Source: Candidatus Nitrosopumilus sp. (GTDB taxonomy: Archaea > Thermoproteota > Nitrososphaeria > Nitrososphaerales > Nitrosopumilaceae). Taken from it: 38,058 bases of DNA. Position 1 is the first letter of the stretch. The number at the start of each line of letters is the position of its first letter. Shown here piece after piece: positions 25,322 to 32,976 of the stretch. The position numbers and the translations under genes were made by a program. Location: the NCBI GenBank assembly GCA_021268355.1, contig JAJETY010000013.1, positions 1 through 38,058 of the forward strand, read 5' to 3'. The notes beneath the pieces are model-generated. The model saw only the letters and a list, made by a program, of their open reading frames with translations, had not been told where the DNA came from and did not search any database.

Positions 25322-25906
25322 ATGTCAGATTCAAAACCACATCATGTTGTAGGCGTAGAATTTCTCAAGCAGAACGGTCTGGACGTTGATGAGTTAATCG
25401 AAGAACTCAAGAAAAACGCAGCCGTCGAATTTGTGGCATATTATTACTTCACAAATCTCCGCTCATTCTGTACTGGAATGGAAGGCGAGGGGATCAAGGG
25501 AGTAATTGAGGATGCCAGACTTGAAGATTTGAGTCACTTTGAATCATGTATAGACAGAATCTTCCAACTGGGAGGAGAATTTCCAAAAGACATTGCTGAC
25601 TTTTGTAAATCTGCTGGTGCTGATTTCTTGCAATCAGACAAGAGCACAACTCTACATGAGATTTTAGAGAAATGTCTCAAAGCAGAACAAGGAGCAATTA
25701 TCAATTGGAACAAGGTCTGTAAAATGACTCATGGAAAAGATCCTATGACATATGATATTGCACAAAGCATTCTTGCTGAAGAAATTGAGCACGAATCATG
25801 GTTCTTAGAATTACTTGACGGTAGACCATCAGGACATATGAGAAGAAGATATTCTGGTGAAAGACCACACACAAGTAAACATTCTAGATCTCTTGATAGT
25901 CTCTAA
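25322..25906 (+). CDS. Ferritin-like Dps-like (DPSL) protein
   Basis: Four-helix ferritin fold. Candidate di-iron ligands are Glu36, the LEDLSH region with Glu68/Asp69 and His72, Glu122, and Glu154-His157 in AEEIEHESW. Six Cys occur at 50, 76, 95, 118 and 133 plus nearby positions readable in SFCTGMEGE and EKCLKAEQGA; buried Cys near the metal site are a mark of archaeal DPSL proteins, which detoxify peroxide while storing iron. The C-terminal ~25 residues are basic (HMRRRYSGERPHTSKHSRS), as in Dps tails that bind DNA. A GTG at 25316 would add two residues. Oxidative-stress defence is the likely role. Confidence 0.8.
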   Translation: MSDSKPHHVVGVEFLKQNGLDVDELIEELKKNAAVEFVAYYYFTNLRSFCTGMEGEGIKGVIEDARLEDLSHFESCIDRIFQLGGEFPKDIADFCKSAGADFLQSDKSTTLHEILEKCLKAEQGAIINWNKVCKMTHGKDPMTYDIAQSILAEEIEHESWFLELLDGRPSGHMRRRYSGERPHTSKHSRSLDSL

Positions 25907-26009
25907 TTCTTTTTCTTTATTTCTTATTTCTAACTAGCTTTGAATAAAGACAAATAGTAAAAATACATTGTTTTATCAGGGTTAAATAGAAAAATCACGT
26001 ATTGATAAT

Positions 26010-26339
26010 ATGGTAAAACAGATTAGTCTTGATGCATGGCAGATTCAGCATTTAGAAGAATTACTTGAAAAAGGTTCAAAAATTGTAGAGAAGACCAATC
26101 GACCAATTGTACTTTACAGACAAACCCTTGAGGAAGAAGACGAATCATATGAAGAGATTGTATGTACACTTACCAAAGGATATGTAATTGAGCAAATGGT
26201 AACATCAGGAGGAGTTCTAGTCCCAAGTTTTCACCAACAGTTTGTTTTTACCATAGAAGAGTACCCTCAGGAATTACTGAGGAAAAGTAAAGATCGCTTT
26301 TTAGAAATGATAGATTTTCTTGATGAACAATTAAGATAA
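26010..26339 (+). CDS. Hypothetical protein (109 aa)
   Basis: Soluble mixed alpha/beta protein (MVKQISLDAWQIQHLEELLE, then strands in GYVIEQMVTSGGVLVPSF, then RFLEMIDFLDEQLR). It has one Cys and no membrane helix or catalytic motif. I do not recognise the family. It lies between the ferritin-like gene and sucC and has about 100 bp of A/T-rich sequence upstream. Confidence 0.6.
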   Translation: MVKQISLDAWQIQHLEELLEKGSKIVEKTNRPIVLYRQTLEEEDESYEEIVCTLTKGYVIEQMVTSGGVLVPSFHQQFVFTIEEYPQELLRKSKDRFLEMIDFLDEQLR

Positions 26340-26347
26340 CATCATAA

Positions 26348-26356
26348 TTAATAAAG
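26348..26356 (+). promoter_or_regulatory. TATA-like box for sucC-sucD-rpl40e
   Basis: TTAATAAAG is centred ~28 nt before the sucC ATG at 26380, directly after the preceding stop, so the three-gene unit has its own promoter. Confidence 0.45.
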
Positions 26357-26379
26357 ACCATAAAATTGACGATTTTTGC

Positions 26380-27486
26380 ATGCAATTACTAGAATTTCAG
26401 GCTAAAGAGCTATTTCGAGAGTATGGAATTAATCTTCTAGACAGTATTTCATCAACAAATATCGAAGAAGGTAGAAAGCATGCTAAAGAGTTAGGATATC
26501 CATTTGTAATCAAAATCCAAGTACCAGTAGGAGGTAGAGGCAAGGCTGGAGGTATCCAAAAATGCCAAAATGATGATGAATTTGAGATAAAATACCCACA
26601 AGTAATGGATTTGACAATAAAGGGTGAAAAAGCAAGAGCCATTCTTCTTGAAAAGATGGCAGATATCAAAAAAGAGTTGTATCTTTCAATATTTTTGAAC
26701 CGTTCAAAGAGATGCTACACAATTATTGCATCTGCTGAAGGTGGAGTTGAGATTGAATCAGTAAAGAACCAAATTATCAAAGAGATAGGATTAGGAGAAG
26801 TATCAGACGAGGTGGCACAAGAAGTTGCAAAAGAAATGGGATTAGAAGGAAAGCACGCAGAAGGAGTGATAGACACTCTGAAGAAATTATCAAAACTTAC
26901 AATCGAAAAAGAGGCAGAGTTGGTAGAGATCAATCCATTAGCAATTATGCAAGATGATACAATTATGGCATTAGATGGAAAATTTGTTACAGATGATAAC
27001 AGTAACTTTAGACATCCAGAATTAGAAAAATATCAAGAAAAATCAGCAATTGAAGAACAAGCTGAGAAGAGCGGATTTTCATTAGTAGAATTGGATGGAG
27101 ATATTGCTGTTGTAGGAAATGGTGCAGGATTGGTAATGTCAACTCTGGACATGTTATCTGACAATGGGGGAAAGCCAGCATGTTTCTTAGATGTTGGAGG
27201 AGGTGCCACAACTGAATCAGTCTATGAAGCATTGACTTTGATAAGTAAGTTAGACAGAGTGAAAGGTATTCTAGTAAATCTGTATGGAGGAATTGTGAAA
27301 ACTACAGTTGTAGCTGAAGCATTTCTAAAGGCATACGAAGACAATGTAATTGATTTGCCAGTATTTTCAAGATTAAAGGGAACAGAGTCAGAGAAAGCAA
27401 CAGAGATGTTGCAAGGTTCTAGAACCAAAATTTTTAGCACTGTTGAGGAGGCAATTAATGCAGCAGTGATGGGGGTAAAGAAATGA
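26380..27486 (+). CDS. sucC: Succinyl-CoA synthetase beta subunit
   Basis: ATP-grasp subunit of ADP-forming succinate-CoA ligase. The N-terminal LLEFQAKELFREYGI, the ATP-grasp KIQVPVGGRGKAGGI, VEINPLAI and CFLDVGGGATTESVYEAL are diagnostic. The length of 368 aa is normal. It overlaps sucD by 4 nt (ATGA), so the subunits are made in a coupled way. In this lineage the enzyme serves the TCA reactions and links to succinyl-CoA of the carbon-fixation cycle. Confidence 0.95.
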   Translation: MQLLEFQAKELFREYGINLLDSISSTNIEEGRKHAKELGYPFVIKIQVPVGGRGKAGGIQKCQNDDEFEIKYPQVMDLTIKGEKARAILLEKMADIKKELYLSIFLNRSKRCYTIIASAEGGVEIESVKNQIIKEIGLGEVSDEVAQEVAKEMGLEGKHAEGVIDTLKKLSKLTIEKEAELVEINPLAIMQDDTIMALDGKFVTDDNSNFRHPELEKYQEKSAIEEQAEKSGFSLVELDGDIAVVGNGAGLVMSTLDMLSDNGGKPACFLDVGGGATTESVYEALTLISKLDRVKGILVNLYGGIVKTTVVAEAFLKAYEDNVIDLPVFSRLKGTESEKATEMLQGSRTKIFSTVEEAINAAVMGVKK

Positions 27487-28400
27487 CAGATATCTTTGCA
27501 TTACTAAAAGGAAATCCAGAGGATCCTGATTTCGAAAAGAAAGGAGTAATTGTACAAGGAATTACTGGGGCATATGGTTCACTTCATGCAAGAAATATGA
27601 TTGCATATGGAACAAATGTTGTAGCAGGGGTAACTCCAGGAAAAGGAGGTCAAAAATTTGAAGATAAAGTTCCAATTTACAATACAATGAAAGAAGCAGT
27701 TGATGCAACAAATGCAAAAATTTCAATTGTTTTTGTACCAGCAAAATTTTTCCTAGGCGCTGCTAAGGATGCACTAGAAGCAGGAATCAAACTTCTGGTT
27801 GCAATTCCAGAACATGTTCCAGTCAGAGACACAATGGAAGCTTTGGAGCTAGCAAAACAAAAGGATGCGGTAATCATTGGCCCAAACACACCAGGAATCA
27901 TGATCCCAGAATTAATTAAAATTGGAATAATGCCACCAATGCCTTTCAAGGCGGGAAAGATTGCAGTATTATCAAAAAGTGGAACTTTACTTTATGAGAT
28001 TTCAGATGCACTTACCAATTCAGGATTCGGTCAATCAATCACCATTGGTATTGGAGGAGATCCAGTAAATGGTACAAGACTAATCGATGCTTTTGAAATG
28101 GTCAAAGATATTCCAGATTTGGAAGGAATGGTCGTAGTAGGTGAAATAGGAGGAGACTCTGAAGAGATGTTAGCTCAAAGAATTATTGATTCAGGATTTA
28201 ACAAACCAACTGTTGCATATATTGCAGGAAGAGCTGCTCCAAAAGAGAAGAGAATGGGACATGCAGGTGCAATTGTGATGGGAACATACGGTTCAGCAGA
28301 ATCCAAAGTGTCAATGTTTAACAAGGCAAACATTCCAGTAGCAAAAAGACCAGCAGAGGTACCTGTTTTATTAGCTGGAAAGATGGAAAAATCCGATTAG
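27483..28400 (+). CDS. sucD: Succinyl-CoA synthetase alpha subunit
   Basis: CoA-binding subunit carrying the phospho-histidine, His260 in RMGHAGAIVMGTYGSAESK. The N-terminal VQGITGAYGSLHARNMIAYG binds CoA; VVAGVTPGKGGQ, IGPNTPGIM and LSKSGTLLYE follow the family order. The length of 305 aa is slightly above the usual ~290. Followed after 31 nt by the eL40 gene, which has its own Shine-Dalgarno site. Confidence 0.95.
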   Translation: MTDIFALLKGNPEDPDFEKKGVIVQGITGAYGSLHARNMIAYGTNVVAGVTPGKGGQKFEDKVPIYNTMKEAVDATNAKISIVFVPAKFFLGAAKDALEAGIKLLVAIPEHVPVRDTMEALELAKQKDAVIIGPNTPGIMIPELIKIGIMPPMPFKAGKIAVLSKSGTLLYEISDALTNSGFGQSITIGIGGDPVNGTRLIDAFEMVKDIPDLEGMVVVGEIGGDSEEMLAQRIIDSGFNKPTVAYIAGRAAPKEKRMGHAGAIVMGTYGSAESKVSMFNKANIPVAKRPAEVPVLLAGKMEKSD

Positions 28401-28431
28401 ATTAAAAGAGAGAGATTTAGGAGAGAAACAA

Positions 28432-28599
28432 ATGCCAATCACAGACCCAGAAAAGAAACGAATTGCACAACAGGCAAGACTTGTCATGAGAATTTGTTTT
28501 AATTGTGGTTGCAGAAATGACATTGATGCAACTAGATGTAGAAAATGTCGAAATCCATACTTGAGATTAAAGAATAGAAATCTCGGCGTAAAGAAATAG
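28432..28599 (+). CDS. rpl40e: 50S ribosomal protein eL40
   Basis: A 55-residue protein with a zinc finger: ICFNCGCRNDIDATRCRKCR carries C-x2-C and C-x2-C pairs, followed by basic NPYLRLKNRNLGVKK. This is the standard archaeal eL40; in eukaryotes it is fused to ubiquitin. A strong Shine-Dalgarno AGGAGAG sits 5-8 nt before the ATG, as expected for an internal gene of an operon (sucC-sucD-rpl40e). It is short enough to be missed by ORF cut-offs of 60 aa. Confidence 0.93.
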   Translation: MPITDPEKKRIAQQARLVMRICFNCGCRNDIDATRCRKCRNPYLRLKNRNLGVKK

Positions 28600-28601
28600 A
28601 A

Positions 28602-28850
28602 TTAAAAATTCATCAATCTTTGCCTATAATCAACAATTGCAGATTTTATATTAGAATTGTATCTCATTACAAAAGATTTTGCCATCTCAGGTTCATCTAA
28701 TTCTTCCAGTGAAATTTGCAGATCATCAGGTAATTGCTCATTCATCTGATAGAGAATTTTTGCAGCATCAACATATTGTCCAAGATTTTCAGCATAATCA
28801 AAGGCCAATTGCATCCGGTCTATTAACGCATCAAATTCTTGTAATGACAT
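28602..28850 (-). CDS. Hypothetical helical protein (82 aa)
   Basis: Begins MSLQEFDALIDRMQLAFDYA and is all-helical, with two heptad-like segments and a basic end (SAIVDYRQRLMNF). No Cys, membrane helix or known domain. The frame is open upstream to 28904, but the ATG at 28850 is the natural start. Its stop is 2 nt from the convergent eL40 stop. Confidence 0.6.
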   Translation of the reverse strand: MSLQEFDALIDRMQLAFDYAENLGQYVDAAKILYQMNEQLPDDLQISLEELDEPEMAKSFVMRYNSNIKSAIVDYRQRLMNF

Positions 28851-28944
28851 AGTGAAATTTTGAAGAATCAGTACTAAAGACCTAGGTAATAACAAAATAT
28901 CCAAAATCTAAAGACAAAAAAGCTTGTAGTTTTTTAATTTTATT

Positions 28945-29039
28945 GGACCGGTCGTCTAGTTTGGTTTGGATGACGCACTCACACTGCGTAAGAGATCAAT
29001 TCTCCGCAAAGGTCGTGGGTTCAAATCCCATCCGGTCCA
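28945..29039 (+). tRNA. tRNA-Val (anticodon CAC) with a 20-nt intron
   Basis: Acceptor stem GGACCGG/CCGGTCC pairs perfectly (28945-28951 with 29032-29038), and A29039 is the discriminator; CCA is not encoded. The D arm has GTCT/GGAT with G-G in the loop. The anticodon stem ACGCA/TGCGT encloses CTCACAC, giving anticodon CAC at 28980-28982, which reads GTG (Val). The T arm is GTGGG/CCCAT with loop TTCAAAT. The piece between anticodon stem and T stem is 25 nt instead of 5; removing 28991-29010 leaves a normal AGGTC variable loop and a 75-nt mature tRNA. Confidence 0.92.
28991..29010 (+). other. Non-canonical tRNA intron (between positions 44 and 45)
   Basis: A relaxed bulge-helix-bulge can be drawn: exon TGCG (28985-28988) pairs with intron CGCA (29005-29008); the first bulge is TAA; an inner hairpin GAGA/TCTC closes a TCAAT loop; the second bulge is AAG. 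Cutting after the second base of each bulge removes exactly these 20 nt and rebuilds the variable loop. Splicing is inferred from this fold, not observed. Confidence 0.8.
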
Positions 29040-29073
29040 CCTACTTAAAATTAGACAACATATCACAAAAATC

Positions 29074-29205
29074 ATGAAAGCCAGATTTCCCGGAAAATGT
29101 GTAGAATGTGGAGAGGCAATCAAAGCAGGAAAAGAGATTCTAAAAAACTCCAAAGAACAGTGGGTTCATGCTTCTTGTTCGGATTTAGAAGATGAATTAC
29201 CATAG
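29074..29205 (+). CDS. Small zinc-finger-like protein (43 aa)
   Basis: Starts MKARFPGKCVECGEAIKAGK and contains C-x2-C, then H-x2-C in QWVHASCSDLEDELP: a treble-clef-like CCHC arrangement as in small PARP/LIM-type fingers. The longer open frame starting at 28966 lies inside the tRNA and is not credible; the ATG at 29074 is. Function unknown; possibly a metal-binding or nucleic-acid-binding accessory protein. Confidence 0.65.
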   Translation: MKARFPGKCVECGEAIKAGKEILKNSKEQWVHASCSDLEDELP

Positions 29206-29254
29206 TATGAATTTGTAATAAATTTTTTAAATAACTTTGGCAGAAACAACTCAA

Positions 29255-29674
29255 ATGAAAACAAAGTCAAGTATCTTTCTTGCAGTTATTGCATCACTTA
29301 CAGTTCTGATGTTTCCATCAGAAATAATTGCAGAAACTACAGAAACTACAACCATCACTCCAATCAATGAGGAGATAAGTCTTCAAAAAACAGTTACCTC
29401 AATGATTGTTCCTGAAGATAATTCTTTACCTTGGGGATTTGTAACTGGCAGTCCTTCAGAATATGTTGAGAGGCATCCAGTAATCATTCAGTTCTTTGAT
29501 GAGGCTGATGACTTGGTACATGTTGCCCAAGTAGATGTCAAAGGAGATGGTTCATACGAATACAAGTTTAGAGTAACTAGTATTGATGAAAATGGAAATA
29601 TGGAAAAAGCCTTTGAAGGCGAGTATACTGTCATCATATACAGAGTCATCCCAAACACAAATCAACTAGTCTAA
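29255..29674 (+). CDS. Secreted protein with thaumarchaeal Ig-like domain
   Basis: Cleavable signal peptide: MKTKSSIFLAVIASLTVLMF, then cut after FPSEIIA. The mature ~110 residues contain VERHPVIIQFFDEADDLVHV and QVDVKGDGSYEYKFRV, a beta-sandwich repeat I associate with surface proteins of this archaeal group. There is no C-terminal anchor (PEFG-type) here, so it is probably released or held by other surface proteins. The frame is open to a TTG at 29237, but the ATG at 29255 gives the proper signal peptide. Confidence 0.72.
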   Translation: MKTKSSIFLAVIASLTVLMFPSEIIAETTETTTITPINEEISLQKTVTSMIVPEDNSLPWGFVTGSPSEYVERHPVIIQFFDEADDLVHVAQVDVKGDGSYEYKFRVTSIDENGNMEKAFEGEYTVIIYRVIPNTNQLV

Positions 29675-29698
29675 ACACTCTTTATTTTTCACAGAATT

Positions 29699-29707
29699 CA
29701 TATACTA
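29699..29707 (+). promoter_or_regulatory. TATA-like box for ppa
   Basis: CATATACTA is centred ~28 nt before the pyrophosphatase ATG at 29731. Confidence 0.4.
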
Positions 29708-29730
29708 ATCAAGGAAATGTTAGCTAGAAA

Positions 29731-30270
29731 ATGAGCAAAAATTTTTGGCACGATATAGAATCAGGTGAGGATATTCCTGAAATAATCAACGTAGTAGTTG
29801 AGATACCCAAAGGTTCTATGAACAAATACGAATACGATAAAAAACATAACATGATAAAACTCGACAGGGTTTTATTTTCACCATTTCACTATCCAGGAGA
29901 TTATGGACTAGTTCCTCAAACACTTTCTGAAGACGGTGATCCATTGGATGCTCTGGTTCTGGTTACCAATCCAACATATCCAGGCATACTTATTGAAGCA
30001 AGACCAATAGGATTACTACAGATGAAAGACAATGGGGATTTAGATGACAAAATTATTTGTGTTTCCACAAATGATCCTAGATATCTACACACAGTAGATA
30101 TTTCAGACATTGAAGATCATTATCGCTCTGAGATTGCACACTTTTTCCAAGTATACAAAGACTTGGAAGGAAAGAAAGTTGAGATATTAGGATGGCAATC
30201 GGCAAAAGAAGCAAAGGGCATAATTGTTGAATCAATTAAAAGATACAAGAATACTTTGAAGAAATTTTAA
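29731..30270 (+). CDS. ppa: Inorganic pyrophosphatase (family I)
   Basis: Hydrolyses pyrophosphate in the cytoplasm, driving biosynthetic reactions. Visible motifs are EIPKGSMNKYEYDKK, the FHYPGDYGLVPQT block, the metal-binding signature DGDPLDALVL and DPRYLHTVDISDI, ending with a C-terminal YKDLEGKKVEILGW. The length of 179 aa is standard for hexameric soluble enzymes. Its end overlaps the next convergent gene by 4 nt. Confidence 0.96.
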   Translation: MSKNFWHDIESGEDIPEIINVVVEIPKGSMNKYEYDKKHNMIKLDRVLFSPFHYPGDYGLVPQTLSEDGDPLDALVLVTNPTYPGILIEARPIGLLQMKDNGDLDDKIICVSTNDPRYLHTVDISDIEDHYRSEIAHFFQVYKDLEGKKVEILGWQSAKEAKGIIVESIKRYKNTLKKF

Positions 30271-30452
30271 TTTTCATCAACAAGTAAAGTCATATCTAAT
30301 TCATCTATCTGAGCTTGAATTGCTTTTCTCAAGGTTTCATCATGTATGTCACAGAATTTGAAATAGTTATCTGCAGTTTGAAAGCATCCACAGATCCATC
30401 GGGTTTTCTTTTCCCCCTCTACTGTCCATTTTGAGTATTTTTGTTCGCTCAT
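30267..30452 (-). CDS. Small Cys-containing protein (61 aa)
   Basis: MSEQKYSKWTVEGEKKTRWI precedes a CGC and FKFCDIHDE; C-x-C and C-x2-H could form a zinc site. The rest is an acidic helix (QAQIDELDMTLLVDEN). No family recognised. It is one of several short Cys/His proteins in this window. Confidence 0.6.
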   Translation of the reverse strand: MSEQKYSKWTVEGEKKTRWICGCFQTADNYFKFCDIHDETLRKAIQAQIDELDMTLLVDEN

Positions 30453-30509
30453 ACAATATCTAATATTATTGATCTAAAAAATGTGTCTTGTAGAAAAAGG
30501 AAAAAGTGT

Positions 30510-30767
30510 TTAAGGACAGCCTTCCATTTTTTGGATAAAGTAGCCGTTTTCCTTAATTGCCTGTTCAACAGGCTCTGGTGCACCTTGTGAGTGACAGAAT
30601 TGACATTCATTTTGTGTCATAGTTGCGTCACCTTCACCAATAGAGGATAACCATTCTTTGCCATATGCAATGGCTTTTTCATGATCTTTTTCACCAGTAA
30701 TTACATCAAAGTGCATGGTGTGACCATCTGCTGCTTTGACATAAGTGTCGTATACGTGAATTTCCAT
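30510..30767 (-). CDS. DUF2024-family protein
   Basis: MEIHVYDTYVKAADGHTMHF at the N-terminus, the GKEWLSSIGEG centre and CQFCHSQGAPEPVEQAIKEN match DUF2024, small proteins of unknown function, here with a C-x2-C-H metal-type motif. The frame is open to an ATG at 30779, but the ATG at 30767 matches the usual N-terminus and gives 85 aa. It is separate from hsp20 by ~50 nt of A/T-rich DNA. Confidence 0.72.
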   Translation of the reverse strand: MEIHVYDTYVKAADGHTMHFDVITGEKDHEKAIAYGKEWLSSIGEGDATMTQNECQFCHSQGAPEPVEQAIKENGYFIQKMEGCP

Positions 30768-30816
30768 AAATTTAATCAAAAAAAGGCATATTTAATTCAA
30801 AATGAATTTTTGATTC

Positions 30817-31197
30817 CTACTTGATCTTAACTGTGCGTCCCATTGATTTTTTCGGAATTTTGATTTCTAACCTTCCCTTGGAAAACTTCGCAATGGTCTT
30901 TTTTGTATCAATCTTACCTGGAAGGGATACTGATTTTTTAAAATACTCAAACTTTGAAATTTTTCCCAGTTTTTCTTCAGAATATTTTTCTTTTAGTTTT
31001 GCCTCCACATTTATCGTGCTTCCATCAAAAGTTACTTTGATGTCTTTTTTATTTACCATTGGTAGATCGAATTCAAGCAGCCAGTAATTATCAAATTCCT
31101 TGAAATGCGATAGGGGGGACAGTATTCGATGCTCAATGTCATCAATCAGAGAACTAATTGATGGGAAAACAGTTCTAATTTCAAAATCTTCTTTCAT
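30817..31197 (-). CDS. Hsp20/alpha-crystallin small heat-shock protein
   Basis: Alpha-crystallin domain: WLLEFDLPMVNKKDIKV, then NVEAKLKEKYSEE, FKKSVSLPGKIDTKK and the C-terminal FSKGRLEIKIPKK. The N-terminal arm is ~40 residues and there is no obvious terminal I-x-I beyond TVKIK. An ATP-independent holdase. It begins 4 nt after the PAC2 stop, so the two are co-transcribed, linking holdase and proteasome-assembly functions. Confidence 0.85.
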   Translation of the reverse strand: MKEDFEIRTVFPSISSLIDDIEHRILSPLSHFKEFDNYWLLEFDLPMVNKKDIKVTFDGSTINVEAKLKEKYSEEKLGKISKFEYFKKSVSLPGKIDTKKTIAKFSKGRLEIKIPKKSMGRTVKIK

Positions 31198-31201
31198 TTA
31201 A

Positions 31202-31924
31202 TCACCTGTATATGTGAGGGGTCCTCTCCTGCCTTTCTTGTTGTTGTTGCAATGTACGAATTGTTTCCTCCATTAGATTTCTGTGTTGAATACGTAGTTT
31301 GTCGATTTTATTTTTTATATCTAGAATGTCAACTTTGACATTCAAAACTTTTGCCAATGTTTCTATTGCTATAATGGATGCTTCAGGATCTGGAAAAAAT
31401 GGATGACATTCAGCATACAATACCAATGCAGGAATCTTTGTTTTTCTAAAAACTGAAATTATTGCAGCATCTGTCCCAAAAATTGAACCATCCAAGAATT
31501 TTGAAATCTGATTTTTGTATAATGTGTTTTCCAATATTGGATGAGTGGTCAAACCAAAAATCTTTGATGCATTTTTTTCTTTATTTGTTGTTTCCATCCC
31601 GCTAACTATGATTATTTTTTTTACTGTGTTTTTTTTACAAAATTCATGTATCGCCAGAGCAAAATTTTCTGCCATGTATTGATTAAATGGAACATCAGAA
31701 ATAATCACAAAAATATTTTTTTTATTGTATACTCTAATCGGGGCAAGAATCTCCCCATTTTCTACAAATAGTGTTGAGGGCAAATCAGGAACTTCAATTT
31801 CTCCAATTTGTCTCATTTTTAGAGAATGGATCAGATATGAAATTGTAAAAGTTCCAACTAGCCCGTTACTTGGAAATCCCACAAGTAATGTGTTTTCATT
31901 AGTATCTAGTTTTAAGCTCTTCAA
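31202..31924 (-). CDS. PAC2-family proteasome assembly chaperone-like protein
   Basis: The N-terminal LLVGFPSNGLVGTFTISYLI, IGEIEVPDLPSTLFVENG, PVPFNQY-type segment (SDVPFNQYMAENFA) and ALVLYAECHPFFPDPEAS are PAC2 features. A ~40-residue coiled coil follows (IKNKIDKLRIQHRNLMEETI). The last three residues are Ile-Tyr-Arg, a hydrophobic-Tyr-X (HbYX) tail like that of PbaB, which docks into pockets on the 20S alpha ring. Role as a proteasome assembly or activating factor is inferred. Upstream gene of hsp20. Confidence 0.82.
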   Translation of the reverse strand: MKSLKLDTNENTLLVGFPSNGLVGTFTISYLIHSLKMRQIGEIEVPDLPSTLFVENGEILAPIRVYNKKNIFVIISDVPFNQYMAENFALAIHEFCKKNTVKKIIIVSGMETTNKEKNASKIFGLTTHPILENTLYKNQISKFLDGSIFGTDAAIISVFRKTKIPALVLYAECHPFFPDPEASIIAIETLAKVLNVKVDILDIKNKIDKLRIQHRNLMEETIRTLQQQQERQERTPHIYR

Positions 31925-31968
31925 GATTCCCCTCTAAGAATGATTTTGATGTAAATCTATCCATTAAA

Positions 31969-32394
31969 TCACTTTGCAATTAGCACCGGTTTTTTTGATT
32001 TATGTAGTACATAATTAGATGTACTTCCTAAGAACATCTCTTTTGCTGCACCCATACCTCTTGAACCAATAACTATTAGATCAAAATTATTTTTATCAGC
32101 AATCTCTACAATTCTTTTTCCTTCATCCCCATATGAAACTCTGTCATAAAACAAAATTCCTTTCTTTGCTGCAATTAGTTTTGCTTTTTTCATGATTTTC
32201 TGTGCATGTTCTAGGAGAATTTTTTCTACGGGTGTAATAGGATCGTTAGTTCTAGGTTTTGTTATTCCGAGTATGTAAATTCCAGTAATTGTGGCATGAC
32301 TTTGTCTTGCCATGTGAATTGCCATATCCAATCCTCTAAAAGAATTTGAAGATCCGTCTAAAGGAACTAAAATCTTTGTAATTTTGTCTACCAC
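31969..32394 (-). CDS. Universal stress protein (UspA family)
   Basis: Single Usp domain of 141 aa: KILVPLDGSSNSFRGLDMAI at the N-terminus and the ATP-binding loop GSRGMGAAKEMFLGSTSNYV near the C-terminus (G-x2-G-x9-G-S). ATP binding is therefore likely. The start is a GTG at 32394 with an A/T-rich box ~25 nt upstream. Divergent from the CBS-domain gene; 115 bp between them. Confidence 0.9.
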   Translation of the reverse strand: MVDKITKILVPLDGSSNSFRGLDMAIHMARQSHATITGIYILGITKPRTNDPITPVEKILLEHAQKIMKKAKLIAAKKGILFYDRVSYGDEGKRIVEIADKNNFDLIVIGSRGMGAAKEMFLGSTSNYVLHKSKKPVLIAK

Positions 32395-32509
32395 GTAATG
32401 GTTTTAGATATTTTTAATTTAAAAATATTTTATGATTATCTTTTATGATTTTCACTTTTGATATTCTAAGAGAGTGGTAAATAATCAAATTACTAAATAA
32501 AACTGTAAA

Positions 32510-32971
32510 ATGACTGATCCCAAAAATATGACTATTGCAGATGTAATGACCAAATCAGTGGTCTCTGTGGATTCTTCCATGAATGTCCAAGAAACAGCAA
32601 AAATGATGGAAGATGCAAAAGTGGGTGCAGTCATAGTCATGGAGAACAATACACCCGTAGGAATAATCACAGACAGAGATTTTACCGCCAAAATTGTTGC
32701 TCATGTTTACCCAATAACAGCACCTGTCAAACAGATAATGTCTTCTCCAATATTTTCAGTCAGTTCTGATGAATCAATAAGATCTGCTGCAGATTTAATG
32801 CATGAAAGAGGAATTAGAAAATTGCCGGTAATTGACAATGATAAAGTAGTTGGAATTATCACGGCATCAGATATCGTGAACTTGCTTGCAGTCTCAACAG
32901 AAGATGACATTAAAGACATTTACTTTCATTCAGTTGCAAAGATTTTTACGAATTATAGCCCATATAATTAA
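32510..32971 (+). CDS. Tandem CBS-domain protein
   Basis: Two CBS motifs: MTIADVMTKSVVSVDSSMNV with GAVIVMENNTPVGIITDRDF, and VKQIMSSPIFSVSSDESI with IRKLPVIDNDKVVGIITASD. Such Bateman modules bind adenylates or SAM and sense energy state. No effector domain is attached (153 aa), so it must act through a partner. The next gene follows 5 nt later, suggesting an operon. Confidence 0.9.
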   Translation: MTDPKNMTIADVMTKSVVSVDSSMNVQETAKMMEDAKVGAVIVMENNTPVGIITDRDFTAKIVAHVYPITAPVKQIMSSPIFSVSSDESIRSAADLMHERGIRKLPVIDNDKVVGIITASDIVNLLAVSTEDDIKDIYFHSVAKIFTNYSPYN

Positions 32972-32976
32972 TAGAA

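Noticed and set aside
28945-29039. Class II (long variable arm) tRNA reading of the same locus
   Set aside because: The anticodon CAC and Val-type D arm do not fit Leu or Ser, and the extra 20 nt forms a clean BHB whose removal gives a normal class I tRNA.
28966-29205. 79-aa ORF starting inside the tRNA-Val gene
   Set aside because: The first ~36 codons are tRNA sequence; the real zinc-finger-like gene starts at the ATG at 29074.
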